DNA of 64,000 bases, taken from contig NZ_JAHBBD010000004.1 of the NCBI RefSeq assembly GCF_019331775.1, positions 62,001 to 126,000 on the forward strand, written 5' to 3'. Below the pieces are notes generated by a model. It had not been told where the DNA came from, made no database searches, and saw nothing but the letters and a program-made list of their open reading frames with translations. Source of the DNA: Bifidobacterium phasiani (GTDB lineage: Bacteria > Actinomycetota > Actinomycetes > Actinomycetales > Bifidobacteriaceae). Shown here piece after piece: positions 29,869-39,388 of this stretch. Both the position numbers and the translations under genes were made by a program. Position 1 is the first letter of the stretch, and every line of letters begins with the position of its first letter.

Positions 29869-30954
29869 TCATTGGGAATCGGATGCGGCGACCGCATCCA
29901 TGGCGTCCGTGTACAGCGCCGTGCCGTAGTCCTCGTTCACGGCGTCCAGCTCCCCCTGGCTTTGCAGGAACCGCGCGGTCGCCTTGAGCGTGGAGGCGAG
30001 CTGTCCGTGGAAGATGTCGGACTGCTCGAGCGCGTTCGGATATTCGTACCCGCCGAACTGCGTGAGCACGGTGTCGGTCGAGGACCCCAGCTGGTTGGAG
30101 ATCGATTCCGCCGCCGTCTCGGGGTCGTCGGCGATCTGGCCGACCGCGTAGTCCTGCACGGCCGTCCATGTCTCCATGGCAGAGGGGTTGCGCTCGATGA
30201 ACTCGTCGGCGGCGATCTCCATGTCGTAGGTGGCGCTGCCCATTTCGGCCGTGTCGGCCGAGGACATGACGATATGGCCGTCGTCGTCCATCAGTTCGCC
30301 GAGCACCGGATCCCACACCCATGCGGCGTCGATCTCGCCGCGGGTCCACGCCGCCACCATCTTGTCGGGGGCGAGGTTGATGAGGTTGACGTCCTCGTTG
30401 GTCATGCCGGCGTGCTCGAGGGCCGACAGCAGGCTGAAATGCGACGTGGAGCTGAACGAGACCGCGATGTTGCGTCCGGCGAGGTCCTCGATGGATTCGA
30501 CGTCATCGTCCCGGGTCACCAGGGATTCCGCCTGCCCGATGATGTCGTGGATCCACACGATGCTCACCGGCAGGCTCAGTGGCGCCGAGACGGCCTTGGT
30601 CGCCGGGCTGGAGCCGGCCAGGCCGATGTCGATCGAACCGGAGCCGAACGCCTGGATGACGTCGCCGCCGGATGAGAACTGACTCCATTGGATCGTGGCG
30701 TTCGGCATGCAGGCCTCCAGCAGGCCGCGGTCCTTGACCAGCAGGTCGGCGTTGGCGATCTGCTGGTAGGCGATGCGCATGGTGCCGGTGAAGTCGGTGT
30801 TCACCGCGACCGGGCATTCGACGTCGTCCGAGGCGTCGATGCCGGCGAGCACGCTCGCCTTCTGCATGACGGCGCATCCGCCGAGGGACAGCGCCGCGAC
30901 GAGCGCCGCCGCGGTCGCCGCCACCGCCGATCGGGTGCAAGTGTGCGTGATCAT
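29869..30954 (-). CDS. tauA: Taurine-type substrate-binding lipoprotein
   Basis: A 361-aa binding protein of the TauA/SsuA family with a lipoprotein signal peptide (LSLGGC, lipidated Cys27). The segments GSSPATKAVSAPLSLPV, SSTSHFSLLSALEHAG and MVAAWTRGEIDAAWVWDP align well with E. coli TauA as I recall it, closer than to SsuA or nitrate-binding proteins. Sulfonate capture at the membrane surface is the expected role. It sits between tauC and tauB in one operon. Confidence 0.85.
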   Translation of the reverse strand: MITHTCTRSAVAATAAALVAALSLGGCAVMQKASVLAGIDASDDVECPVAVNTDFTGTMRIAYQQIANADLLVKDRGLLEACMPNATIQWSQFSSGGDVIQAFGSGSIDIGLAGSSPATKAVSAPLSLPVSIVWIHDIIGQAESLVTRDDDVESIEDLAGRNIAVSFSSTSHFSLLSALEHAGMTNEDVNLINLAPDKMVAAWTRGEIDAAWVWDPVLGELMDDDGHIVMSSADTAEMGSATYDMEIAADEFIERNPSAMETWTAVQDYAVGQIADDPETAAESISNQLGSSTDTVLTQFGGYEYPNALEQSDIFHGQLASTLKATARFLQSQGELDAVNEDYGTALYTDAMDAVAASDSQ

Positions 30955-30989
30955 ACCTTTGTCTCCTTACGCTTGTCGTGAGGCGGACC

Positions 30990-31820
30990 TCAGTCCTTGC
31001 CCTCCCACGGAATGATGAGTCGGGTGATGGCGCGGATCAGCCAGTCGAGCAGCACGGCCGCCACGCCGATGACGATGATGCAGGCGATGGTCAGCGGCGT
31101 GTCCAGCTGGGTGCCGGAAAGGTAGGCGAGCGCGCCGATGCCGGGAATGCCGTTGTTGAGCTCGGCCGCGACGACGGTGGTCCACGCGAAGCCGGTGGCG
31201 ATGCGGATGCCGTTCATGATCGACGGCAACGCGCTGGGCAGCACCACATGCAGCACCGCCTGCACCCTGCTGGCCCCCAGCGACAACGCGGCGTTGACCC
31301 GGTCGCGGTTCACCCCCTCGATGCCCTGCACCGTCGAGATGGTGATCGGCGGGAACGCGGCGAGGAACAGCAGCCAGATCTTCGTGGCGTCGCCGATGCC
31401 GAACCAGACGATCAGCAGACCGATGTAGCCCAGCGGCGGCAGCATGCGCAGGAAATTGATGTACGGCGACACGATGCGGTTGACGATCGGCATCATGCCC
31501 AGCACGAAGCCGATGAGCACGCCCGCCGCGACCGCTGCGACCAGGCCGACGGCGATGCGGAACAGGCTCATCAGCAGATGCTGCCACAGGAAGTACTCCT
31601 GGGAACCGCACACGATGCGGGCGGAGCCCTCGGCGATCGGATGGCAGGTGTTGGCGTCGACGAACGCGTCCCACACCGCCGCGGGCGAGGGCAGATACAG
31701 CGCGCTGACGATGTTCGACGCCGTGACCGCCCACCAGACGAAGAGCAGGAGCACGATCGAGAACACCACCTGCAGTTTGGGCAGGTGAGCATGCAATCGT
31801 CCGGACAGTGTCGTTTTCAT
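30990..31820 (-). CDS. tauC: Taurine-type ABC transporter permease
   Basis: A 276-aa inner-membrane permease with about six helices and the EAA-like loop (VNRDRVNAALSLGASRVQAV). IPWEGKD ends the protein, resembling the VPWKGK-type tail common in TauC/SsuC. A ~25-residue stretch in the first loop (TCHPIAEGSARIVCGSQEY) with two cysteines is longer than I expect for the family. The ATG at 31820 follows AGAGAGGACC. Confidence 0.85.
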   Translation of the reverse strand: MKTTLSGRLHAHLPKLQVVFSIVLLLFVWWAVTASNIVSALYLPSPAAVWDAFVDANTCHPIAEGSARIVCGSQEYFLWQHLLMSLFRIAVGLVAAVAAGVLIGFVLGMMPIVNRIVSPYINFLRMLPPLGYIGLLIVWFGIGDATKIWLLFLAAFPPITISTVQGIEGVNRDRVNAALSLGASRVQAVLHVVLPSALPSIMNGIRIATGFAWTTVVAAELNNGIPGIGALAYLSGTQLDTPLTIACIIVIGVAAVLLDWLIRAITRLIIPWEGKD

Positions 31821-31888
31821 GATTGGTCCTCTCTGTGTGATGCCGTCCCGCCCGGCCGCGGGACGGCTGGAAATCCGGGGGACGACGG

Positions 31889-33019
31889 CTAGTCGGCCCG
31901 TGCGAGGTGCCGATACATCGTCTCGAGCATCTCGTCGGTGATGTCGACCGGATTGTTGTACAGGTTCGGGTGGCGGCTGATGCGCACCAGATCGGCGATC
32001 TGCCGATCGTTCAGCGCGAGGTCCCTCAGACCGGTGCGCAGGCCGATCGTGCGTTTGAGTTCGGCGATGGCGTCGGCCATCGCATCGGCGTCCGCGAAGC
32101 CGAGCAGCGAGGCGAACCGCTGCACGCGCCCGCCCTGGGCGTCCGCGTTGATGCGCGTGAACCAATCGAGCGTCAGGCCGCACGCCTCGCCGTGGGGGAT
32201 GCCCAGGAGGTTGGTCAGAGGAAACGAGCAGGCGTGCGACGAGGTCGTCTTGGGCAGCGTGAAGGCGAGTCCGGCGATCACGGACGCCTCGCACATCTTG
32301 CTGCGCGCCTCGTGGTCGTTGCGGCCGTCGGCCACCGCGCGCGGCAGGTACTCGAACACCAGCCGCGCGGCATGCACCGCGCAGGCGTCGCAGATCGGCT
32401 GGTGTCCTTTGCTCCAATAGCCTTCGATCGCCTGGCTCAGCACGTCCATGCCGGTTGATGCGGTGGTGTGCGGCGGCACCGAGTATGTCATCTCGGGATC
32501 GACGATGGCGCAGGTCGGGAAGAAGCCGTCCGAGACGATCGGGGCTTTCTTGCCCTGGGCGCGGTCGCTCAGCACCGCCACGCAGGTCACCTCGCTGCCG
32601 GTGCCGGCCGTGGTGGGCACGGCGATGATGGGCAAGTGCTTGGTCGGCATGGTCCTGCCGGTGCCGTGGTAGGCGGCAATCGGCTCGTCGGTCAGGCAGA
32701 TGCTGGCGGCGGCCTTGGCCACGTCCATCGCGCTGCCGCCTCCGAGCGCCACCACGAAGCCGGCATGGACCCGGCGCAGCAGGGCCGCGCATGCGTCGAC
32801 CTCGGTGACGTCGGGGTTGGGTGAGAAGTCGCTGAATGAGGCGACCAAAGCGCCGTCGCTGCCGGCGATCATCGCGTCGGTGACGCCGCCCTCGTCGAAG
32901 AAGCGGTCGGCGACGACGACGCCGTCGCCCACCCCCAGCGATCCGGCGATCTCGCCGATCTCGGACACGCGCCCCTCGCCGAAACGGATGGCGACGGGCT
33001 GTTCATAGTTCCATTGCAT
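31889..33019 (-). CDS. Iron-type alcohol dehydrogenase, probable sulfoacetaldehyde reductase
   Basis: A 376-aa group III (iron-containing) alcohol dehydrogenase. NAD(P) binding is shown by ALGGGSAMDVAKAAA and PTTAGTGSEVT. The metal ligands are Asp192, His262 and His276, but the usual fourth ligand (D-x3-H) is Gln196 in GMDVLSQAIEGY, and the proton-relay His is Phe (HACSFPL). It lies 23 nt after the aminotransferase, so the likely substrate is sulfoacetaldehyde, reduced to isethionate. This corresponds to the TauF/SarD role described for taurine metabolism in gut bacteria. Enzyme class is clear; substrate is inferred from context. Confidence 0.75.
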   Translation of the reverse strand: MQWNYEQPVAIRFGEGRVSEIGEIAGSLGVGDGVVVADRFFDEGGVTDAMIAGSDGALVASFSDFSPNPDVTEVDACAALLRRVHAGFVVALGGGSAMDVAKAAASICLTDEPIAAYHGTGRTMPTKHLPIIAVPTTAGTGSEVTCVAVLSDRAQGKKAPIVSDGFFPTCAIVDPEMTYSVPPHTTASTGMDVLSQAIEGYWSKGHQPICDACAVHAARLVFEYLPRAVADGRNDHEARSKMCEASVIAGLAFTLPKTTSSHACSFPLTNLLGIPHGEACGLTLDWFTRINADAQGGRVQRFASLLGFADADAMADAIAELKRTIGLRTGLRDLALNDRQIADLVRISRHPNLYNNPVDITDEMLETMYRHLARAD

Positions 33020-33042
33020 GGCTGCTCCCTGTCCCGTGCCGT

Positions 33043-34389
33043 TCAGTCGCAGAACGTCTCGTCGACCCAGCCGAGCACCTCGTCAAGAATCGGCAGGTAT
33101 TCGTTCAGCTCCTCCTCGGTGATGATCAGCGGCGGGCAGATGTTGATGTTCGTCTCACGTCCGAACGTGGAGAAGCCCTTCTCCTTGAGCCTGGCCATGA
33201 TCCGGGGCATGACGCTGTCCGGCGCATGGTACGGCGCCATAAGCTCGCGGGTCTCCTTGTTCCTGACGATGGTCAGCGCGGCGAACAGGCCGATGCAGCG
33301 TGCCTCCCCCACGCACTTGTGACGTTCGACCATACGCTCGAGGAACGGCTTGAGGATGCCCTCCATCCGCTTGACGTGCGCGCAGATGTCGTGGTCGAGA
33401 TAGTACCGTACCGAGGCGCAGCCCGCCGCGCAGGCCAGCGTGTGGCCCGAATAGGTCAGTCCGCACTGCAGCACGTGATCGGTGAAGTAGTCGGACACGG
33501 CCTTGGAGACGATGACGCCGCCCAACGGCACGTACCCGCAGGTCACGCCCTTGGCGAAGGTGATGAGATCGGGCCTGATGTCGAAGTTCTGCCAGGCGAA
33601 CATCTTGCCGGTGCGGGCGAAGCCGGTCATCACCTCGTCGCAGATCATGAGGATGCCGTACTTGTCGCACAGGGCGCGCACGCCCTCCATATAGCCCTTC
33701 GGCGGCAGGATCACGCCGTTCGCGCCGACGATCGACTCCATGAGGATCGCCGCCACGTTGTCCGGCCCCTCGTACTGCAGCTGCTCCTCCAAACGATGCA
33801 GGTAGTCGCGGGTCACGGCCTCGTCGTCGACGCCGCGGGTGTAGCCGTCCTCATACATGTTCGGATTCATGAAATGCACGTATCCGGGAGCCATGCCGCC
33901 CAGTTCGGCGGCGAACCGCCGCCAGTCGCCGGAGGCGTTCGACGCGCCGTTGGTCGAACCGTGATAGCTGCGGTAGCAGCTGAAGATCTTCTGCCGCCCC
34001 GTGACCATGCGGGCCATCTTGATGGCGTTCTCGTTGGCGTCCGCGCCCCCGTTGGTGAAGAACACGCGCTGGTAGAAGTCGGCGCCGGCGATGTCGACCA
34101 GCATCTTCGCCAGACGGGACTTGGGCTCGGACGCGTAGGCCGGAGCCATGAAGCACATCCTGTCGGCCTGCTCCTTGATGGCCTCGACGATTTCGGGCAA
34201 TTGGTGGCCGAGATTCGAACACACCAGCAGCGACGACATATCGGCGTACTTCCTGCCGTCATAATCCCAGAAATAGATGCCCTCGGCCCGCGCGATCGGC
34301 AGTGCCGGGGTCCCCTGCCTGCTCCACGATTGCATCACATAGTCACGCTGCAGCCCGGCCACCTGCGCGCCGGTCATCGTCTCGGCCAT
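33043..34389 (-). CDS. toa: Class III aminotransferase, probable taurine aminotransferase
   Basis: A 448-aa PLP-dependent class III aminotransferase. The PLP lysine is Lys280 (LITFAKGVTCGYVPLGG) and the cofactor Asp is Asp251 (ILMICDEVMTGFARTGK). FFTNGGADANENAIKMAR and SYHGSTNGAS complete the cofactor site. Class III enzymes accept omega-amines such as taurine, beta-alanine or GABA. Linkage to TauABC, an iron-ADH and a TauE-type exporter points to taurine, with 2-oxoglutarate or pyruvate as acceptor. A taurine:2-oxoglutarate aminotransferase (Toa) is known from Bifidobacterium kashiwanohense. The ATG at 34389 follows AGAAAGGAC. Confidence 0.78.
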   Translation of the reverse strand: MAETMTGAQVAGLQRDYVMQSWSRQGTPALPIARAEGIYFWDYDGRKYADMSSLLVCSNLGHQLPEIVEAIKEQADRMCFMAPAYASEPKSRLAKMLVDIAGADFYQRVFFTNGGADANENAIKMARMVTGRQKIFSCYRSYHGSTNGASNASGDWRRFAAELGGMAPGYVHFMNPNMYEDGYTRGVDDEAVTRDYLHRLEEQLQYEGPDNVAAILMESIVGANGVILPPKGYMEGVRALCDKYGILMICDEVMTGFARTGKMFAWQNFDIRPDLITFAKGVTCGYVPLGGVIVSKAVSDYFTDHVLQCGLTYSGHTLACAAGCASVRYYLDHDICAHVKRMEGILKPFLERMVERHKCVGEARCIGLFAALTIVRNKETRELMAPYHAPDSVMPRIMARLKEKGFSTFGRETNINICPPLIITEEELNEYLPILDEVLGWVDETFCD

Positions 34390-34491
34390 TCCATCGTCCT
34401 TTCTCGGGGAGTTCGTCGCCGTCGTCGCGGCGTTGATTCCCAGCGTATGGACGGTTTCCCGGGCGGTGCGCGAGACGGCAAACAGAAGCTT

Positions 34492-34507
34492 TTGTGCCCG
34501 AGCACAA
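34492..34507. promoter_or_regulatory. Inverted repeat upstream of the aminotransferase gene
   Basis: TTGTGC-CCGA-GCACAA is a perfect 6+4+6 palindrome about 110 bp before the aminotransferase start, in the 221-bp gap after the PucR-type regulator. It is a candidate operator for that regulator. Confidence 0.4.
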
Positions 34508-34610
34508 GGCGCGGCGCGGAAACACCCCGGCAACATCGCGATAACATCGCCGACACGCAATCGCTACCCGTCGGCAACGACTCGCGTGCAGGATCGCGGG
34601 CGCCGCCGGG

Positions 34611-35786
34611 TCAGCAATCGAGGATCTCGGCGGCGCACAGACCGACGTTGAGCCGCTCGCGCACCCGGAAGTCCGACAGGTCCTCCCCCAGCACCGATTC
34701 GATCTTGCGCAGCTTGTAGGTCACCGTGTTACGGTGCACGAACAGGTCCGCGGCGGCGTCCCGCACGCTGCCGCTGTGGGCGAGATAGCACCGCAGCACC
34801 GCAGCCAGGTCGGTGCCGTTCAGACGGTCGTATTCAATCAGCGGTCCGACGGTGTGCTCGATGTAGTCCTCCAGCACATCCCGGTCCCCGATCGACAACA
34901 GCAGCTTGGTGACGCCCATGCGCGAATACGCCAGCGGACCGTCCGACGAGCCGCGCTTGCGCTGCAGCCGCGCCAGCTTGCGCGCCTGCGCGTGGCTTTT
35001 GCCGATGCACCGTGCGCTGCGGGTGCGCTTGCCTATGCCGACGTACAGACGCCAGTCCTCCCCGAGCATCGGCCGGCACGACTCGAGGCATCGTTCCGTC
35101 ATCGCCTCCACGTCGTCCGCGCCGTACTGCGCAAACACGATGACCAGGCTGTTGTCCATCGACAGCGCGACGGCATGCCAGCCCTTGAAGATGAGCAGAT
35201 TGTCGACGGCCTGCCCGATCCGTCCGAGGCCGCGGCCGTCGACGTCGACCCCGTCCCCGGTCACGGCCTGGGCCACCGCGACCGTGTAGTTCCAGTCGCG
35301 CGAGAAACCATTGTCCTCCAGGAAATCCAGATACAGGTCCTCCCGCTCGGGCTGCCTGATCGCGTTGCGCAACGCCGACGCCAGGCCGATGCCGTTGCGC
35401 TCCGACATCGTGATGTCCAGGCAGAAGCGGTGCATGATCTGCGCCATGTGAACATTCCACGGCACCCGGAACAGCGGCAGGTCGAGGTCGTTGCACAGCC
35501 GGACCACGGCCGGGTCGATGCTCCGGATGAACGGCCCGACGTTGACCACCACGCCGCTGGCATCGGCCTCGGCCACGCTGCGCACCAGCGACAGCAGGTC
35601 GGTCCGGCCGTCCAGCCCGACGCCGGTGACGAACGCGACCTCCTGCCCTTCCAGGAACCCGACGATCTCGACGTTCTCCACCATATGGACCCACCGCACC
35701 GGTCGGTCCAATCCGCCCGCGCCGGCGACCAGCTCCAGCTCCATGCCGCGGGCGTGCTCCACCAAATCGCGCAGCCGAACCGCCAT
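34611..35786 (-). CDS. PucR-family transcriptional regulator
   Basis: A 391-aa regulator with an N-terminal PucR/purine-catabolism-type domain (about 1-120, LRDLVEHARGMELELVAGAG, RWVHMVENVEIVGFLEG) and a C-terminal helix-turn-helix of the CdaR/PucR type (YLAHSGSVRDAAADLFVHRN, then TVTYKLRKIE). A GGDEF-like middle region links them. It is encoded inside the taurine cluster between the exporter and the aminotransferase, and is therefore the likely taurine-responsive regulator. The effector is not predictable from sequence. The ATG at 35786 follows GGAGGGAC. Confidence 0.8.
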   Translation of the reverse strand: MAVRLRDLVEHARGMELELVAGAGGLDRPVRWVHMVENVEIVGFLEGQEVAFVTGVGLDGRTDLLSLVRSVAEADASGVVVNVGPFIRSIDPAVVRLCNDLDLPLFRVPWNVHMAQIMHRFCLDITMSERNGIGLASALRNAIRQPEREDLYLDFLEDNGFSRDWNYTVAVAQAVTGDGVDVDGRGLGRIGQAVDNLLIFKGWHAVALSMDNSLVIVFAQYGADDVEAMTERCLESCRPMLGEDWRLYVGIGKRTRSARCIGKSHAQARKLARLQRKRGSSDGPLAYSRMGVTKLLLSIGDRDVLEDYIEHTVGPLIEYDRLNGTDLAAVLRCYLAHSGSVRDAAADLFVHRNTVTYKLRKIESVLGEDLSDFRVRERLNVGLCAAEILDC

Positions 35787-35836
35787 CGTCCCTCCGTTCC
35801 TCGCCTCCGATGTGTCCGAGAGTCCCCGACCGACCG

Positions 35837-36553
35837 CTACAGCATGATCGAGGCTCCGGAAACCGCCAGCAGCACATAGGTCAGCGTCATGAACGCACGC
35901 TGGTCGAGCCGTCTGCCCAGCCATCCGCCGATCGCGACCGCGGCGCACAACGGCACCAGCCCGATGACGCTGAGCGCCACCGCGTGTTCGTCGATGCCGC
36001 CGGACGCCCCCAGCTGCGCCAGCATGACGATGTTCAACGGCACCCATACCGCGGCCATCGTGGAGCGGAACCGGTCCTTGTCCGGCAGGACCTGGGCGGC
36101 ATACACCACCAGCAGCGCGCCGCCCGACACGAACATGCCGTGGATGACTCCGGCGGCCAGCAGCACGCCGGCGAGCGCCGGGCGCGACAGGGCGCGCCGC
36201 CGTCCGACCAGCAGGTGATGGAGCGCGACGACCACGATGAAGGCGCCGTAGACGCGACGCAGCACATCCAACGGCATCAGCGAGTACACCACCATGCCGA
36301 TCGCCATGCCCACCGCCATGAACGCCACGATGCGCGACAACTCGCCTCGGTCGATGAAACGCCGCCCGCGCACCGCGATCACGGCGCAGCTGATCAGCGC
36401 CATCACGGCGAGCACGGCCCGGGCCTCGTCGGCACCGATGAGCAGCATCAAGAACGGCATGGCCAGCACGGTGCCGGCGAATCCCGTGATGGCCTGGATG
36501 ACGTTGGCGACCAGCAGCACCGCGAAAAACGCCCAATCCCTTCCCGACAGCAT
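35837..36553 (-). CDS. TSUP (TauE/SafE) family anion exporter
   Basis: A 238-aa membrane protein of about seven to eight helices with the TSUP pattern: FAVLLVANVIQAITGFAGTV at the N-terminus (the conserved TGFGG-like motif appears as TGFAG) and a repeat in the second half (VIHGMFVSGGALLVVYAAQ). TSUP proteins such as TauE/SafE export sulfite or organosulfonates. In this cluster, isethionate export would dispose of the carbon-sulfur product. It is the first gene of the minus-strand cluster, 50 nt before the PucR-type gene. The start is ATG 36553; GGAGG lies 13 nt upstream. Confidence 0.8.
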   Translation of the reverse strand: MLSGRDWAFFAVLLVANVIQAITGFAGTVLAMPFLMLLIGADEARAVLAVMALISCAVIAVRGRRFIDRGELSRIVAFMAVGMAIGMVVYSLMPLDVLRRVYGAFIVVVALHHLLVGRRRALSRPALAGVLLAAGVIHGMFVSGGALLVVYAAQVLPDKDRFRSTMAAVWVPLNIVMLAQLGASGGIDEHAVALSVIGLVPLCAAVAIGGWLGRRLDQRAFMTLTYVLLAVSGASIML

Positions 36554-36734
36554 GGATATCCCGCACCTCCCGCCGCACACCGGCGCGGCTTCCCGTACGG
36601 TACCCCGACGAGGTTACGGGCCGTTTCGACGATGCAACGTGCCGGTAACATGGCAGGTCCGTGCCACCCCGGCGCACGGGCCGCGTCCACGGCCGGCGGA
36701 GCGACGCGGCGTCGCCGCCCTCCGGCCGTACCGA

Positions 36735-37838
36735 TCAGGCGGCGATGTCGCCCAGGTGGTGCTGGGTGTAGGCGTCGGCCCGCGCGTCGATGGCGTCGTA
36801 GTCGCCGGCGTCGGCATGCTCGATGACGGCCATCGCGTTGTCCAGCAGGTCCGGGTTCTGCGCGCGCAGCCAGTGGATGCGCGGGTCGCGGCCGAACCAA
36901 CCCATCTGCTTGCGCGCGAGGCGCCGGGTCTTCCGCGCAATGTCGGCGAACGCCTCGTCCTCGCTCCACAGGCCGTCCAGATAATCGATGACCTGCTGGT
37001 AGCCGAGCGCGCGCGACGCGGTCGCCCCCAGGCGCGGCCGCAGCCGGCGCACCTCGTCGACGAAGCCGTCGTCGCGCATGGCCCGGGTGCGCAGGTCGAT
37101 GCGCCGGTCCAGCTCCTCGCGCGGCAGATCGAGGCCGATCTGCACGCTCGGGATCACGTACCGGTAGCGCGGCAGGCTGGCCGAGTACGGCCGGCCGGTC
37201 AGCTCGATGACCTCCAGCGCGCGGATCGTGCGCCGGGGGTTGCGCGCGTCCATCCGGGCGGCGGCCGCCGGGTCCTTGGCCCTGAGCTCGTCGAACAGCA
37301 CGCCGGGGCCCTCGGTTTCGGCGCGGCGCTCCAGCGCGGCGCGCACCTGCGGATCGGTGCCCGGGAACGTGATGTCGTCGATCGCGGCGCGCGCGTACAG
37401 CCCCGAGCCGCCGACCAGGATCGGCCGGACGCCGCGGGCGCGCAGGTCGGCGATGCACTCGCGCGCCAGCGCTTGGAACCGGGCGACGCTCATCGCGTCG
37501 TCGGGCTCGATGACGTCGATGAGATGGTGCGGCACCGCGGCCAGCTCCTCGGCGGTCGGCTTGGCCGTGCCGATATCCATGCCGCGGTACATCTGGTAGG
37601 CGTCGGCGTTGACGATCTCGGCGCGCTCGCCTCGGTCGGCGAGCGCGCGGGCGATCGCGATGCCCAGGCCGGTCTTGCCGGAGGCCGTGGGCCCGACGAT
37701 CGAGACGACGCGGGGCCCGCGACGGGCCGCGGCGGGGACGGCGGAACCGACGTTGCCGGCGGCAGGCGCGGCGGCCGCGGCGCCCTCCCCCGCCGGGCCC
37801 GCGACGGGCCACGGCTCCCCGGGCTCAGTGGCGCACAT
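36735..37838 (-). CDS. miaA: tRNA dimethylallyltransferase
   Basis: It adds dimethylallyl to A37 of tRNAs reading UNN codons. The P-loop GPTASGKT, the [18 protein letters not shown] motif, the PHHLID segment and GSGLYARA are present, and the C-terminal domain is complete ([21 protein letters not shown]). Length is 367 aa, with a ~40-residue Ala/Pro/Gly-rich N-terminal extension of doubtful use. The annotated ATG at 37838 lies 14 nt inside miaB. A later internal start is possible because no good ribosome site precedes 37838. Confidence 0.92.
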   Translation of the reverse strand: MCATEPGEPWPVAGPAGEGAAAAAPAAGNVGSAVPAAARRGPRVVSIVGPTASGKTGLGIAIARALADRGERAEIVNADAYQMYRGMDIGTAKPTAEELAAVPHHLIDVIEPDDAMSVARFQALARECIADLRARGVRPILVGGSGLYARAAIDDITFPGTDPQVRAALERRAETEGPGVLFDELRAKDPAAAARMDARNPRRTIRALEVIELTGRPYSASLPRYRYVIPSVQIGLDLPREELDRRIDLRTRAMRDDGFVDEVRRLRPRLGATASRALGYQQVIDYLDGLWSEDEAFADIARKTRRLARKQMGWFGRDPRIHWLRAQNPDLLDNAMAVIEHADAGDYDAIDARADAYTQHHLGDIAA

Positions 37839-39285
37839 GGTAGGTCTGCCCCGCCCTGGGATCGGGATCGGCGATGAGGTTGTGGCGGGCGGCGTGCGTC
37901 ACCGTGGCGGTGACGAAATCGCCGACCTGCGGCATCGGCTCGCCCTCCGGCACGCCGACGTGCACGAGCACGCCGGTGCGCTCGCGCCCGGTGACGCGGT
38001 GCGTGGCGGCGTCCTTCTTGCCCTGGGTGCCGGTGATCATCACCTCGACGTCGCGGCCCTCGAACCGGGCCATCTCCTCCTCGGTGATCCGCTCCTGCAG
38101 CGCCACCAGCCGCTCGAACCGCTCCTGCACGACGTCCTTGGGGATCTGCTCCATCGCGGCGGCCGGCGTGCCCGGTCGCGGCGAGTACTCGAAGGTGAAG
38201 GCGGACGAGAAGCGGGCCTGCTCGACGACGCGCATCGTGTCCTGGAAGTCCTCCTCGGTCTCGCCGGGGAAGCCGACGATGATGTCGGTGGAGATCTGCG
38301 CGTCCGGCATCGCCGCGCGCACCTTGCCGAGGATGTCCATGAACCGGCGCGAGCGGTACGAGCGGCGCATCGCGCGCAGGATGCGGTCGGAGCCGGACTG
38401 CAGCGGCATGTGCAGCTGGTGCATGACGTTCGGGGTCTCGGCCATCGCGGCGATCACGTCGTCGGTGAAGGCCGCCGGGTGCGGCGAGGTGAAGCGCACG
38501 CGCTCCAGCCCGTCGATCGTGCCGCAGGCGCGCAGCAGCTTGGAGAAGGCGTAGCGGTCGCCGATGCCGTAGCCGAAGGAGTTCACGTTCTGCCCCAGCA
38601 GCGTGACCTCCTTGGCGCCGGCGTCCACGCAGCGCCGGATCTCGTCCAGGATGTCGCCGGGGCGGCGGTCCTGCTCGCGGCCGCGGGTGGTCGGCACGAT
38701 GCAGAACGTGCAGGTGTTGTTGCAGCCCACCGAGATCGACACCCAGCTCGAGACCTTCGAGGCGCGCACCGCCGGCAGCTGGCTCGGGAAGTAGTCGAGC
38801 CGGTCGGCGACCTCGACCTGCGGGCGGCCGGTCGCGCGGTTGCGGTCGAGCAGGCGCGGCAGGGAGCCGATGTTCTTGGTGCCGAACACGGCGGCGACCC
38901 AGGGGGCGCGCTCGGCGATGCGCTCGCGGTCGAGCTGCGCCATGCAGCCGCCGACGGCGATCTGCAGGTTCGGGTTGCTCCGCGTCATCTGCGCCCACAG
39001 GCCGACCGTGCCGTACATGCGCTCGGCGGCGTTCTCGCGCACCGCGCAGGTGTTGAGCACGATCAGGTCCACGTCCTTGTCCGCGATCTGCTGCGGGGTC
39101 GCCGGAACGTAGCCGTCGGCCTCGAGCACGCCGGCGATGCGCTCGGAATCGTGCACGTTCATCTGGCAGCCGAGCGTGTTGATCTGGTACACGCCCTTGC
39201 CGCGCCCGCCTCCCGACACGCGCGGGTCGGCGGGATCGGCCGTCTTCGAGGCGCGCTCCGCCTCGGTCATCATCGCTTCGTCCAT
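37825..39285 (-). CDS. miaB: tRNA-2-methylthio-N6-dimethylallyladenosine synthase
   Basis: A radical-SAM methylthiotransferase (486 aa) that converts i6A37 to ms2i6A37, acting after MiaA. The three auxiliary-cluster cysteines are in LGCQMN, NTCAVRE and GGCMAQ. The radical-SAM cluster is [13 protein letters not shown] domain closes the protein ([20 protein letters not shown]). The -10-like TAGCAT lies 8 nt before the ATG at 39285, consistent with a leaderless start. Confidence 0.94.
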   Translation of the reverse strand: MDEAMMTEAERASKTADPADPRVSGGGRGKGVYQINTLGCQMNVHDSERIAGVLEADGYVPATPQQIADKDVDLIVLNTCAVRENAAERMYGTVGLWAQMTRSNPNLQIAVGGCMAQLDRERIAERAPWVAAVFGTKNIGSLPRLLDRNRATGRPQVEVADRLDYFPSQLPAVRASKVSSWVSISVGCNNTCTFCIVPTTRGREQDRRPGDILDEIRRCVDAGAKEVTLLGQNVNSFGYGIGDRYAFSKLLRACGTIDGLERVRFTSPHPAAFTDDVIAAMAETPNVMHQLHMPLQSGSDRILRAMRRSYRSRRFMDILGKVRAAMPDAQISTDIIVGFPGETEEDFQDTMRVVEQARFSSAFTFEYSPRPGTPAAAMEQIPKDVVQERFERLVALQERITEEEMARFEGRDVEVMITGTQGKKDAATHRVTGRERTGVLVHVGVPEGEPMPQVGDFVTATVTHAARHNLIADPDPRAGQTYHVRH

Positions 39286-39375
39286 GAGTCCCCATGCTAA
39301 CGGAGAGCACGGATTGCGCCCCCGCCGGCGGGCCCCGCGCGGCCGCGGACGGACGACGCGGCGCGCATTCGGGGC

Positions 39376-39381
39376 TATGAT
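39376..39381 (+). promoter_or_regulatory. -10 hexamer TATGAT of the alarmone synthetase gene
   Basis: It is followed by 7 nt and then GTG at 39389. This spacing decides the start in favour of GTG over the in-frame ATG at 39377, which overlaps the hexamer. Confidence 0.55.
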
Positions 39382-39388
39382 ATGGAAC

